Source: Anagrus nilaparvatae (lineage: Eukaryota; Arthropoda; Insecta; Hymenoptera; Mymaridae). Taken from it: 64,000 nt of DNA. Positions 1 through 12,519 of this stretch are shown here, piece by piece. The stretch spans positions 26,538,501-26,602,500 of the forward strand of contig JAKSXM010000007.1 in NCBI GenBank assembly GCA_022575985.1, given 5' to 3'. Position 1 is the stretch's first letter; each line of letters starts with the position of its first letter. The notes under the pieces were generated by a model, which did no database searches, had not been told where the DNA came from, and worked only from the letters and a program-made list of their open reading frames with translations. A program made the translations under genes and the position numbers.

Positions 1-877
1 AGTAACTCTATGTACTGTATCGTTAAAAAAAATAAAGTATGATATAATAACACCTATGTATATTAGAGAGTTCATTATTTTCAAAATACATTTTTTTTTT
101 GAGCACCAAAATTTATTTATTTTTAAGACTATCTCTAAAAAATAGTTCCCAAAAAATACTAAAAAAAATATCTGAAATTCAATTTATTTTTTTTGACTAT
201 TTATAAATGCATTTCTGTTTTAAATTCTTTAAAACTGTAATAAAATTTTCTAGTGAAATAATTGACACCTTAATGTATACTTGAAAAGCGTTTACTCATG
301 TGTGTATTCAGTTCGTTAATTCTTAAACTGGTCTTGTTTATTATTTACTGCTCATTACTTTTACTTACCCCAAGCAAGTAATGCTAGAGTTTTTATTGTT
401 AAGCATAAGGATCGGTATTTACAATGTAAAAGTTTCAAACTTCCATAAACATCCACATAAAACTTGTTAATCCAAAATAAAAACTTAATATTGTTAAACT
501 TTTATACAATTTTCCTTAAAATAGAAAAATAATGTGTAATAACAATTTTTCAATTTCTTTTTATAAATCTTTGAAAATTTTATTTTTAATGCTTTAGTAA
601 CATGCGAAACTTTGCGTCCATAATGTAAAAACTGCATTAATACAGATTGCATAATAGTAAATTTAATTGTATTTTTACAATAATACTTTAGAACTTTTAC
701 GTTTAATATTTGCGGTTTTGAAAGGTAATTAATTATATTTAAAATTTAAAAAACACATATAAATTTAATAATTAAATCTTAGTAAAATATATCACAAAGA
801 AAGACAGGCTAGTAGCCATAAATTTTCTTTAAAGTTGTAGAGTATTAAATGCACATAAGACTTTAAATGAATGGTAA
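1..877. other. AT-rich stretch without a gene
   Basis: No open frame of note, no splice-bounded island and no inverted repeat was recognised. The stretch is dominated by A and T runs. Confidence 0.5.
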
Positions 878-1303
878 TGAATCCACCTCAGCTAATTCTA
901 CCTTTTTTTGGTCTTTTAAAACGTTTTTAACGGTTTCGTCCATTTACTGATGGCCAACTTTTAGTAACTAACGCTATATAGCTCAAAATAAGCAAACATT
1001 TTGCAAAAATTACTGAATTTGAATGTTTGATGATTGATTTTAGAATCACGATCAGTGACCGAAAAAATCTGAAATAGGCACGAAAATTGGCTTAATCAGC
1101 AATTTTTTCAAGGATTTGTATTTTTTTTTTTAATTTTTTGCTTATTTTGTATTATTGACTATTACTCAAAACTAACTATCGGAATATTAATGAAATCTTA
1201 AATCGCTTTTAGTGTCCAGAAATGCATATTATAATACACCGAAGTTAATTTATTTCCGTCCATTTAAAATTATTGAATACCTTTAACATTGCTGACTCTT
1301 CAG
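878..1303. repeat. Diverged copy of a dispersed repeat shared with 26.48-26.78 kb
   Basis: Read in reverse, part of 26479-26762 matches the first part of this stretch. The shared words, in order, are a GAATCCACCTCAG-like start, TTTTTGGTC, TGATGGCCAACTTTTAGTAAC and a GCTATATAG word. Near 1050 there is ATCACGATCAGTGACC, the counterpart of ATCGTGATCAGCGAC at 26487. The end, CTTTAACATTGCTGAC, matches ATTTAACATTGCTGGG at about 26739. The match is patchy, so both are old copies. The ATCAGTGAC word belongs to the GGTCGCTGA theme found in several palindromes here. The element type is unknown. Confidence 0.45.
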
Positions 1304-1381
1304 GATGAGATAATTTGGATTTTTTTTTTGATGTTATTTTATAATGTAAAATGTTATATACCCATGTAAAATGCGGAGAAC

Positions 1382-1452
1382 AAGTGAAGGCTCATTGGTG
1401 AAGACACCGGCCTGCCGCACGGTCGATCGCGTTTGATTCCAGGCATACACTT
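1382..1452 (+). repeat. tRNA-like sequence, possible SINE head
   Basis: This 71-nt stretch is GC-rich against its surroundings. Its ends AAGTGAA and TACACTT can pair as an acceptor stem with one mismatch. GGCTCATTGGTG fits an RNA polymerase III A box and GTTTGATTCC fits a B box with one mismatch, at tRNA-like spacing. The middle, CGGCCTGCCGCACGG, recalls an anticodon arm, perhaps glycine GCC. The D and T stems are badly mismatched, so a working tRNA is unlikely. A nine-T run follows at 1460, as expected of a pol III terminator. A tRNA-derived SINE head or a decayed tRNA are the two main readings. No second copy was seen here. Confidence 0.45.
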
Positions 1453-3204
1453 CTGGTTATTTTTTTTTTAAGAAAAATTAATTATTGTCTTTACATTGCT
1501 TGCAAGTGGTTAGGATGCCACGTTAAAAGAAGGTTCAGTCAAGGGAAAGACGAAATCCTTATATAGATTAACACCCTATACCTTGTATCACTGTACAAAA
1601 TATTAACTTGTACAAACTAAAGGGTAAACTTGATCAAAAATAAAAGATCAAAAGAGAAAACTTTGTAAAAAAATAATTATCAATTAGCAAAGAGATCAAA
1701 GTTAACTTCAACGATAATGCGAAGTCTTATGTCTCTTACGATACCTACCTACCTATGTAAAATGTATTTTAAAACTTATAGCTCACAACTTAAATGCATG
1801 GAACATGTTTCTTACAGTTGAAGGCTGATATTATAATATATAAATTGTACGCAACATTACAATTTTTAATTCATTGAATATTTGCTATTCGATAATAATC
1901 GATATTTGTTATTCAATAAATATTACTGTTACATTTTAGACTGGAAAAAAAACAATTTTTTTTAACATTTTCCAGATTTAAGTATTTACTATCTAAAACC
2001 ACATTGTAAATTCTGAAAAATTTTGACCGCTTAATTTTTGAGTTATTGAGCCTAAAAGTTGAAATTTAGTACAAGCTCTTATGGAAAGTTAGTTTAGTTT
2101 TATAACTTGATTTCTAAATACAGGATTTCAAAATAGTATATTACGCACGATATTTTTTTTGTTAGGTAAGATTTGCAAAGACAAGTTGACAGAATTAAAT
2201 TGGAAGCAACTGATCGCTCAGTTTTTATTAAAATAGTGAAAAACCAAAAAAATTTTGAAGTATGGCAATGTTGTAAGTCCCATTTGACTCTCCTAACCTC
2301 TTGATTTTTCGATTTAGAAAGTACTCCATTCTACATAAAGATTGCAATTGAAGAAAACATTTTTGAATAATTTTTTTTAATGTAATTAGAGTTTCTAATT
2401 GTCGTATTTAACTCTAAAATAAAAAATTCATTAATTAGAATATAATTCATTGTCAAACCAATTGCAATATTTAAGTAAGTCTGGTTTCCTATTGCAAGTT
2501 ACAGCTGATAGGTTCATAAAATTTTTAATTGAAAAATTGACTATTTATCTTTTTTAAGTCACTAAATACGAATAAGAAATTGTGGGCAACTACTATATTA
2601 TCATTTCCTGTATAAATGGGTTCTACATTCATATTCAATGTCACAAAAAAGCAAATATATTCGTTAGAAACTTTTGTAGACCTATTAGCTATAAAAAAGT
2701 GACTATCCAGACCTACACAATTAACTTTTTTTATAGATAATATTGAAACTAGTCTTAAATTTTATTTTAATTGTAATCTTGTATAAATTTCTTAACTAAT
2801 GTGTTATTATTACAAGTTAAAGAAAATTTATTGTTGTACCTTATAAACTTATAAATTATAAATACTATCACCAATTCTACTTTTTAATAACGGATTGTTG
2901 ATTGGTCTAATGGAAATTCTGTATAATTAGTTGATAACCATTGAAAACCAGTATTATTATTATTATTTTTTATAAATATTTTATTCTTGACACCTCCATC
3001 TGCTTATTGATTTTTGTTAGCAAGCAAAGATATAGCAATCATTTTCTGGGGGGGAGGTACTTCACTATTTAAATTTAAGATTTAAATAGGTAACTATTTG
3101 AATAAATGTTTAGAAAATTAAAAAGGTATAGTATTATCCTTATTAATGTCACTTTTCAAATCCTTTATTTTACCTTTGAAACTAAATTATTTCGAAAATT
3201 TTTT
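1453..3204. other. AT-rich stretch without a gene
   Basis: No coding island or clear inverted repeat was seen. The word TGCATGGAACATGTTT near 1795, followed by TTACAGTTGAAGGCTG, recurs at 54.01 kb with a similar downstream sequence, so 1790-1900 is probably an old copy of a dispersed repeat. Otherwise it is low-complexity A/T sequence. Confidence 0.4.
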
Positions 3205-3326
3205 CTATAAGAGCCTATATATGCTTAGGACTGATTAAATGAGCTATCGTTTTTGGAATCTTATTTTTTTGGTAAATAGCCACTTATTTCACCCAGTGAT
3301 GAAAAATCCAATAAACATTTTTTAAT
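3205..3326. repeat. Partial copy of the inverted repeat at 5.6-5.8 kb
   Basis: GAGCCTATATAT, then TTAGGA and TGATTAAATGAGC, match the reverse of the left arm of the 5585-5825 element. The following GGAATCTTATTTT, TTTCACCCAGTG and AAAATCCAATAAAC match its right arm. The pair are therefore diverged copies of one palindromic element with some internal loss. Confidence 0.5.
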
Positions 3327-5231
3327 TGATAGGATAATTACTTTTTTTGTCTGTTTGGGATCAAAATAAGTACGTAAATTCCTTGTTAAACTTTACATAC
3401 AAATTTCACCGACCAACAGGCCACCCAAAGAAGTTAAAAATTTTTTTATATTTTATATTGCAAAATAAAAAATTGACAGTTAAGCATTAAGGTAAAATGC
3501 ATTCAAATCTTGAGAGAATGATAAAAATTAAAAATATCACGTGAAAATCTAATTTTTGCAAAAAGTACCCCCATAATTTTCTTTTTGTACCTTAATAATC
3601 AAGTCACTGATTTATTTACATGCTAAAACAATTATTAGACAATAATAAAACAATGCAAAGTAAAAAATTTAAGATTAAAAAAAAAAATTCATATATGATT
3701 ATTGTTGTCAAAGATTTAAAGAAAAAAATAAAATAAAATTTGAATTACGAGACGTCACTATAGTGTAAATAATAGATATACCTTTTAAATGTTAAATTAT
3801 ATACAATTTGTATTTTGAATACTCGTGTAGTTACTTTTTGCACATAATAAATTAATAAAAATAAAAAGAAAAGAAAAAAAATTAATAGTTTTTCATGTAT
3901 TATGTATGTCAGGAAATGTGAATTATAAACATTGATATATATCGTCGTTGTACATAAAGTGCGTAAGGATTTAGTATACTACATTATTATTATTATTATT
4001 GTTTTAAAAAAAAACAATAGATAGTATATGTAAGAGAAGAAAAAAGGAAAATTTATATACAGGCACGTGCTCAGTTAAGGTGCGTAGGTTGTTGGATTTT
4101 GAAAGCTGATATTGTTAATACGTTGGATCTGCCCAGTTATTTTATCCTGATAAAATCATATTTGAATCGATAATATAATAAATATTTTCATGACACTTGT
4201 TCTTTTTATGATATTTATTTAATTTCAAAAATTAAATCATAAAATATTGAGCTAATTTTTTAATATTTCAACGAACTAAAAATTACGATTAGGACTCTAT
4301 TAATAGTACATGTGAAAATTATTATTCCCATGTGTAAAAGAAAAAGTATATCGTTAATAACTAACAGAAAAGAAAAAAAAAAATATTACTTTTATATTTT
4401 AAGAGAGAAAAGAGAGGCTCCCTGTGGAGGCGGAAAATATCACCGAGTTTTGCATTATACGTTAAAAGAAAATAAAAACAGGTTTTTTTAGATTAAAACT
4501 AATGCGACGATGGCTTATATTATTATTATTATGAATGTATGCATGTATGTAGTCAAAGATCGATCTATAAAGAAAGAAAAACTGCAATATAGTTTTGTTA
4601 TAATGTATGCGCGTTGAAAATATAGATTATAAATGAAAACCGGTATATGAAAATGATAGACGAATCGATCATTGTCTTATTCTATTAAGCTATTTAAATT
4701 CTTCGTTTATCATTTTTTTTTACATTTTTCTTTCTTGCGTTCAATGTATTATTTAAATTATTTTTGCTTAAATGATTTAAATATAATAATCATTTTTTTT
4801 TTTTAAAGATTTTAATTGACAGTTATAAATATACACCTGCAATGCTTATTTCTTCGTTTAAGTTTATTTTCATACATTTTGTACTGATTATTTATTATAG
4901 AGGATAGCTTTTTTACAAAAGCTTAATAATTTAATAATTTTTTTGAAAAATAGGTTAAATTATTGAGCTATTTAAGGTTAATTAAGGTGGTAAGCCTATT
5001 TAGAGAAAAAAAACATCTCTTTTTCTGGATAGGTTTTCAAGTAGAAATAATTGAATTAATTTTTTCAAAATTGGAACTTTATTAGATTATAAGTTGCTAA
5101 ACTTTTTTTTTGTTTTTCAAAATGGCGCCGACAGATGCTCAAAGTTAGGCCTTATTTTTGATAGTGTGCACGATTGCAGTCCCCAAAATTTTCTGAAACA
5201 TACCAAATTAAATTTTATATGTTTGTGAAGT
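3327..5231. other. AT-rich stretch without a gene
   Basis: Contains homopolymer A/T runs and short (TTA)n tracts, for example near 3985 and 4520. No frame, splice site pair or inverted repeat was supported. Confidence 0.45.
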
Positions 5232-5330
5232 ATTTTTTTTCTGGATTGATGTCTTTAAATTTCGAAAAATGGAAAATTGTGAAAATTATTAAATTTTTTT
5301 GAAAAATAATTTCATCAATCCAGAAGAAAA
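5232..5330. repeat. Short inverted repeat
   Basis: TTTTCTGGATTGATG at about 5237 faces CATCAATCCAGAAGAAAA at 5313, giving a stem of about 16-17 bp around a 60-nt A/T loop. No target duplication was recognised. It may be a remnant of a small inverted-repeat element. Confidence 0.45.
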
Positions 5331-5584
5331 TTGTATTTTAAAAGTTTAGCCAAAAAATTAGGAAGATATCTTTATTATTTTTTGAGTTCTTACTGTATCC
5401 TACGTCTTTCGCAGTGTTTCGCTTAATCTTCTATAATTTGCTTATTATTCAAGATATCATTATAAATTTTTTCCCCATATTCTTAAGATGTTTTCGAAGC
5501 AAAAAAAAAAATCGATTTTAAGTTAGTAAGTAGGTAAGCTTAATCTTTTTACCTGGGTCCAAAAATAATCTGTCAGTTATTTTA

Positions 5585-5825
5585 AAAATTCGCTTGGATT
5601 TTCGAATACTGATTAAAATAACTTCCCAATTACCAGAAAAATCAGATTCCCCAAATTATGGCTCATTTAATCACTCCTAAGTGTTGCCACCAAATATATA
5701 GGCTCTATGGGACCAAAAATTTTCTCCATAAGATAGATTAAATGAACTATAATTATGGGAATCTTATTTTTGTAATAATTGACGTCTTTCTTCACCCAGT
5801 ATTTCAAAATCCAAGCAATTTTTTA
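5585..5825. repeat. Imperfect palindromic element, about 240 bp
   Basis: Outer arms GCTTGGATTTTCGAATACTG (about 5592) and CAGTATTTCAAAATCCAAGC pair. The inner arms pair too: AGATTCCCCAAATTATGG with ATTATGGGAATCTT, and CTCATTTAATC with GATTAAATGAA. A partial copy lies at 3.2 kb. This is a small foldback or MITE-like element of unknown superfamily. Confidence 0.5.
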
Positions 5826-6234
5826 AAAAATTTGATAGCTTAATATACGTGTAATTCAAGTGTCACAATATGCACAATGTACTTTCTTACATGGAAGCAC
5901 GAAAAATACTGATTTCAGAGCACAATAATATCAATTTTGGAAATAATAATTTCACAAAAAACATTGAATTCAAAAAACATATTAAAAAACGCTGCCAAGT
6001 AATTGGCCTTATGGTTCCTCATTAGTAGTAACAAAATGTTTTCTTAACAGGGTCTATTTTACCTAACAAAGTATGATGTCAAAAGAAAAACTAAAAATAA
6101 TCTTTTCCTTGATATTGTTAGTTTAACATATCATGAAAAAAATTGGGTTTTTTACATAAAAAAAAAGAAAAATTTTCTACATTAGTACATATAATCTTTT
6201 TTTAATAAAAAAAAAGTTGTTATTTTTTGTATCT

Positions 6235-7307
6235 TTTAGTGGCAAAGGCTCCTTGGATAACTGAGAAAATTCAACTCTTAATCAGCAAGCGTAAAGCTAT
6301 TGGAAGACGCTCTAATAGATCCAAAAATGTTTTTCTTCTTGAAAAACTTATCCAACTTTCAGATAAAATAGAGGAACTTTGTGAATTGGCTCAAAGAACA
6401 TTTTTTAAAGATCACATTAATAATGCCTGAAATGATAATCAGGATATATGGCGTGAATTAAGGTATTTAGGTCTTTTATCAACACCAAAAAGTGACCTTC
6501 ATGGTTTTTCATTGGACGATCTAAATGCGTATTTTGCAAGTGTTTATTCGCCCACTGAAAATCTTGATAATGCTGAAAATATTATATCAGAAGCCTCGAA
6601 TGATGGATTTAACTTTACTGAAGTATCTCTAAATGATGTGATCCTGGCAGTGGCTCATTTTAGTTTCCAAGCAACTGGGGATGATGGCATTCCACAGAGA
6701 ATTATTTCTAAATCATTGCCAACTTTACACCTGTTTCTTATGAAGTTATTTAATATTTCTCTGAGGGATGACATACCATGGAAAAAATCTTTTCTGGTTG
6801 CAATAAAAAAAACATCAACTCCTACAACTAATTCAGACTTTAGACCAATTGACCTCTTACGTTTTCTATCCAAAGTTCTTAAGAAACTGGCCCATGACCA
6901 GATCACATATTTCTTGAGAAATAGCAATATACTAGACCCCCTTTAGACGGGTTTCAGGCAATACTGAAACTGCTCTTATCAAACTAATTGATGACATTAG
7001 GCGAGGCGTGGAAAACAGACTGATGACGTTTTTACTTCAATTTAAGGGATTTGATTCACTTTCGGCCTCAAAAATCCTAGTGAAATTAAAGGACACGGGA
7101 TTTTCTCGAATCGCTTTACTGTGGATCAAATTATATATTCAAGATGGGCAGCTCCAGGTTGTTTCCAAAACATCGCGCTCAAAAGTGCTTATCACTAATC
7201 TTGGTGTTCCCTAAGGGCCTGTTATAGTCCCACTCTTATTTTGCCTCTACATTAATGATCTGAAAATCCATCTACCTAATTATGCCTTAAAATCCAAACT
7301 ATATGCA
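6235..7307 (+). pseudogene. Decayed non-LTR retrotransposon, reverse transcriptase fragment (jockey/CR1-like)
   Basis: Pieces of one polymerase can be read in order through stops and frame changes. First comes the linker before the RT domain (APWITEKIQLLISKRKA, 6239-6427). Then 6512-6943 gives GDDGIPQRIISKSLP, FRPIDLLRFLSKVLKKLAHD and LDPL, followed by TGFRQ after a stop. A shifted frame gives TETALIKLIDDIRRG, then KGFDSLSASKILVKL, GVP-stop-GPVIVPLLFCLYINDL, and finally SKLYA. These match the usual order of fingers and palm motifs (SPDGIP, YRPISLL, TGFR, SKAFD, VPQGSVLGPLLF, YADD). The copy breaks off after LYA, inside the catalytic YADD box, and the FSKAFD motif has lost residues. Endonuclease and 3' parts are not seen next to it. 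It cannot be active. Confidence 0.85.
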
Positions 7308-8700
7308 CTTCACAAATATTAACCCATATGGGATATTTCATATCAAACTAGAAAGATAAACTGTTACAATACATTATGTTAAAATTTCATAAAAATATAT
7401 CTTTAAAACACACCAAATTTCACAGGGTTTTTTAAAAAAAAAAGTTACATATGACTTCTAGAAAAAAATTATTATTTTTATGCTACTCCGTTGACGTAAA
7501 GCGCTTCAGAGGCTGGAAGATAGTATCCTTATTCCTTATCTACAATAATAATTTAGCATTATAGAAAGTTAATAAAACTTGTAGTACAGAAGATATATTT
7601 CATACATGTCATCTTAAAGCTACTGTTCCATTAGTATTATATATATATATTTTCTATCTCATCGTGTAAATTAATTTTTTTTTTTATTTAATTCTTTCAT
7701 CCATGATAAGAAATATTAATTGTCGTTATAAACGTCAATCGAATATATTATATTAAAATATGATTATAAGGCTTGTCTATACATAATATGCTCAACGTAG
7801 CGTATAGTAGTCTTGTTGATCCTTTGGCGCCCTTTTAAACATGCATTTAACTACAAGGAAAATAACACCGCTTTATATACCTACATACTAATAATTATCT
7901 CTTGAATTTTCCGTTATCATACACACATGCGGTATGCAAGAAGGTTTTTATTCAATTGCACTAACGTGCCTGTAAACATTATTATAGTGTATTGCATAAT
8001 ATCGAATAATATGCATTATAATAGTTAACTCTTTTTCAATATGAAGCATGTCGAGATTAACGGATTTATTGACGATCTTATTTTTTTATTTTTTACATAA
8101 CTTGAAATTCAAGCTGCCTGTTATTTATTCCGTATTTTTACAAATAAAATTAATATCAATTGATTTAATAACAAGAATAGAAGAATTCAATTGAATTTTT
8201 TAAAAGGTAATTTTTTGTAAAATTGACCCTTATTGTTGTTATAAAACTATTATTTCTGATCATTCGATTGGAACGTTTTATACTTTTTAAAACTATATAT
8301 ACCACATAATGTTTCAAAAGATGTATTAGCCAATTTTATTATTATTATTATTTTAGTTCAGCATTAATTTTTTTATTTTTTAACTTATTTATTAAATTAT
8401 ACTTAAATTTTACAACAAATAAGTATTTTTAAATTTTTATTTTGAAAATTGCGTAAATAAAATTTTTATACACGATTTCAGTTTTATTTTTCAAAACTTT
8501 AATAATTGGCTAGTTAAGGCGGCAATAATTTTTACAGACTTCCCATCGTATTCATGAGGATTAGGTTCGTGGAAAATGTCGCGAATATGAAAACATTAGT
8601 TTTGTGGGAAACTGAGTCTTAAGTTCCAGAGCAATTAAAAAACTCAAATTTGATTTAAAAAAATTTGTGCTTAAAAAACTTATAACTAGTTTATATAAGC
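7308..8700. other. AT-rich stretch without a gene
   Basis: Starts where the RT fragment breaks off. It holds (TA)n and (TTA)n runs (about 7639 and 8337) and no frame or inverted repeat that could be supported. Confidence 0.45.
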
Positions 8701-8990
8701 ACCTAAAAGTAGCAGATTACCTAAAAGTGGCAGATTAATTGTTATTAACAAATTATTGCCAAATTGATGAAAAGTTAACTTTTCGAAACGCGTCGTTTTT
8801 TAACAAAATGATTTAATTGTAAAAAAGAAAGAACAATAAATAATATTTATAAAAAATATTAAAGTATTTTAATTTAATTTAAAAATTGTACAATTGGAGA
8901 CAAATTAAAAATAACTAAAATTAGTTATTTTCAAAATTTTGTAAATTTTGCAAAAATTTGTTAATAAGAATTAATCTGCCACTTTTAGGT
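8701..8990. repeat. Inverted-repeat element with about 40-bp arms
   Basis: The left arm (8719-8762, CCTAAAAGTGGCAGATTAAT onward) pairs with the right arm (8945-8990, ATTAATCTGCCACTTTTAGG at its outer end) with few mismatches. The outer 18 bp are duplicated in tandem on the left (8701-8718 and 8719-8736 differ by one base). The interior is A/T only, with no coding capacity. It is MITE-like; no target duplication was resolved. Confidence 0.6.
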
Positions 8991-10623
8991 AAAAGTAGAC
9001 CTCAAATTAGGTTTCAGGAGACCAAAAAACATAAATTCCACGAAAGGTCCTATTGGGAGGCTTAACTAATAGTTAAAACTTGAAATGGACATCTAAAATC
9101 TTTTAAACAAAAAATAATCACAATTTGTTAAAATATTTAGCTATCTTTTATCATTTCCTTTGTTAACTTTTTACATAAGCATTCTGCATAAAATAAAATT
9201 AAGTAATTAATAATTAACATGTTATAAAGAAATAAAATTTACATGCATGTAAAAATTTCTTACATTACAATAAAATAACTTGTTTTTAAACATAAATTTA
9301 AAATAATTATGTAATAATTATCTAACAAAAAACAAAATTTTATATTTATTACACTATTATTAAAAAAAAAGAAGCAAAGTACCTATAACTAAACATGCAA
9401 AAAAAGAAAAATAAATTAATTTCTATATGTCATATATATTATACAGTATTAAATATACAAAAGACTAAATATTGTAAAAAAATGGTGAATGTCATTATTA
9501 TAAAAATTGTAATAGCTTTATAATATTCAATGAATATAATGTGAGTAAATTAAAAAAAATTATTTATTTTTCATGATAATATTATAAAAACATAGTTTAA
9601 TATATTATAATTACTAGTATATTTTAATAAATCATTTCAAGCTACTTTGCATTGAATTCAATATTATAAAGGCGCCTATATTATAGTTAATACTCACACA
9701 ATCATATTATAATTTTATACATAAATAGATTAATTTCTTTATAATATTATTATTATAACATTAAAAAAAAAAGCACCTACGCATTTTGATACATATCTGT
9801 CTACCTTTTTGTAAACAAATATATATTAAAGCTAAATTAAATTATTCATATATGTATTGTTACAAATCGATTTTATAATTTTATTTATAATGATATACTT
9901 TATTTTATAAAAATTATTAAATGATTTTAAACTTTACTATTTATTGAATAGATAAAGTATGTAATAAAAAAGCTTTTTTTCTTTCCTTGAGCTCGTGAAC
10001 TTTAAATATTGTATATTAAGTATTGTTAAAGTCTATAATTATTGTGTTTGAATTTATTTATTTATACCTGTTTAATATTAATTGTTATTAAAAAGATTAT
10101 TTAAGAGTTTGTGACAATATTTTAAGGAGAGGTCATTATATTTAGGTCATTAATATGATGTTTATGGGGAGATTACTCAATTGTTTTATTGATATAATTG
10201 TTTAATTAATTATTCACTACTTTTTATTAAGTTTTTAGATTTTTTATTTTTCTTTAAAATTTTATTTTTAAATCCATCACAACGTGTTTTTAGTAATATT
10301 CTTAACAATATATTAGTGTTGTTGTACTTGACGCACCGCTTTATAAACTCGCAAGTGAAAAGCCTTCTTAACAGTATATAAGATATGTAAGATAAAGCAA
10401 GATTGATATTTAATTATTGCTAATAAATTATTTGTAATTATTTTATATTATTATAGAATAACATTTGTTGTCTCGTTTTTTCTGGTGTGATCAATCACAT
10501 TATAAACTTTTATTATCATCTGTGCAAGCTCCAGTCATTATACAAATTTCCTCTTGATAATTCAGTTATTCCTTTAATAATTGCTAATTTTTAATTTATT
10601 AAAAAAATTATTGTTCGAAAATC
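8991..10623. other. AT-rich stretch without a gene
   Basis: Long A/T-only sequence up to the edge of the giant palindrome. No coding island, splice-bounded exon or terminal repeat was seen. Confidence 0.45.
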
Positions 10624-12438
10624 ATGCACTATTTGCCAACGAGATATCGAAATTCTAGACTTTTGGCCAAGGCTCCATTGTACGAACGGAAAACCTGCTG
10701 GTTTCGGAAAGTCACCTGGGTGACCCTCTTGAAACCAGGCTAAACTTTAATACTTTATTCTACAAAGCTTTCTGATAATATACCCAAAGTTTAGCCTATG
10801 CCCCATTGTCCAGAGGGGAGGTACACCGCCCCAAAAATTTGGGTCACCCAGGTGACCAAATTGAAACCAGGCTAGATTTTAATACTCGAATCTCGTCATC
10901 ATCAAAGACCTACAGCTAAAGCGATATTACGGAGAAGCTGTCCTGAGCCTCGTAATACGGCCGTATTTTAAGTCACCTGGGTGACTCTCTTGAAACCAGG
11001 CTAAACTTTTACACATTACTTTACAAAGCTATTTGATAAAGTACCAAAAGTTTAGCCTATGCCCCATTGTCCTGAGGGGGGATACAGCCCCCCAAAGTTT
11101 AAGTCACCTAGGTGACCCAAATGAAACCAGGCCAAATTTTACATACGTTTTCTTTTCACCATAATAAATATATATTTAAAATATGGCCTTTGCCAACCTG
11201 TCCAAAGGGGAGAACTTGACGGTATTTTGGCCTGAAAACTGCCCCAAAAGTCTGATTTCTTATATTTTTCTTCCAATTTCTTACCAAATTGAGCTAAATT
11301 GATGCAAGGGTCTTAATATCAATATACAAACTGGTTTTTAAATTTTAGCCTAAAAAAAAGTATTTAAGGGGCTTTTTCGACCCCCCCAAAATTTGAGTCA
11401 CCCAGGTGACCCAAATGAAACCAGGCCAAATTTTATATACGTTTTCTTTTTACCATAATAAACATATATTTAAAATATGGCCTTTGCCAACCTGTCCAAA
11501 GAGGTGAACTGGGCGGTATTTTGGCCCGAAAACTCCCCCATATACCGTCAAGATCACCCCTTTGGACAGGTTGGCAAAGGCCATATTTTAAATATATGTT
11601 TATTATGGTAAAAAGAAAACGTATATAAAATTTGGCCTGGTTTCATTTGGGTCACCTGGGTGACTCAAATTTTGGGGGGGTCGAAAAAGCCCCTTAAATA
11701 CTTTTTTTTTAGGCTAAAATTTAAAAACCAGTTTGTATATTGATATTAAGACCCTTGCATCAATTTAGATCAATTTGGTAAGAAATTGGAAGAAAAACAT
11801 AATAAATTAGACTTTTGGGGCAGTTTTCAGGCCAAAATACCGTCAAGTTCTCCCCTTTGGACAGGTTGGCAAAGGCCATATTTTAAATATATATTTATTA
11901 TGGTGAAAAGAAAACGTATGTAAAATTTGGCCTGGTTTCATTTGGGTCACCTAGGTGACTTAAACTTTGGGGGGCTGTATCCCCCCTCAGGACAATGGGG
12001 CATAGGCTAAACTTTTGGTACTTTATCAAATAGCTTTGTAAAGTAATGTGTAAAAGTTTAGCCTGGTTTCAAGAGAGTCACCCAGGTGACTTAAAATACG
12101 GCCGTATTACGAGGCTCAGGACAGCTTCTCCGTAATATCGCTTTAGCTGTAGGTCTTTGATGATGACGAGATTCGAGTATTAAAATCTAGCCTGGTTTCA
12201 ATTTGGTCACCTGGGTGACCCAAATTTTTGGGGCGGTGTACCTCCCCTCTGGACAATGGGGCATAGGCTAAACTTTGGGTATATTATCAGAAAGCTTTGT
12301 AGAATAAAGTATTAAAGTTTAGCCTGGTTTCAAGAGGGTCACCCAGGTGACTTTCCGAAACCAGCAGGTTTTCCGTTCGTACAATGGAGCCTTGGCCAAA
12401 AGCCTAGAATTTCGCTATCTCGGTGGCAAATAGTGCAT
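10624..12438. repeat. 1.8-kb palindrome with ten mirrored copies of a 14-bp palindrome
   Basis: The left arm starts ATGCACTATTTGCC and the right arm ends GGCAAATAGTGCAT. The arms mirror each other almost base for base with few mismatches, and the axis is near 11,531 with a loop of a few tens of bases. Each arm carries five copies of GTCACCYRGGTGAC, at 10711, 10843, 10972, 11103 and 11397, and at 11651, 11946, 12077, 12206 and 12338. Most copies are followed or preceded by TGAAACCAGGC or its complement. Spacing is 129-132 bp apart from the pairs nearest the axis, so the arms are diverged tandem units of about 130 bp, each opened by a small palindrome. No protein is encoded. The design matches foldback elements (long inverted repeats made of tandem subrepeats). 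No target duplication was found. Transcription across it would give a long hairpin RNA. Confidence 0.9.
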
Positions 12439-12519
12439 TTGAAGCCGTCCGAGTGGTTTCAAATAAGTCACCCTGACTCGTATGGGCTGCCTGCCTATTA
12501 TGATATTGTCGATATTCCT

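Noticed and set aside
10711..12351. Regularly spaced 14-bp palindromes as a CRISPR array
   Set aside because: Spacing of about 130 bp is far too long, the spacers are related to each other, and the units are mirrored around an axis. The host is also an animal.
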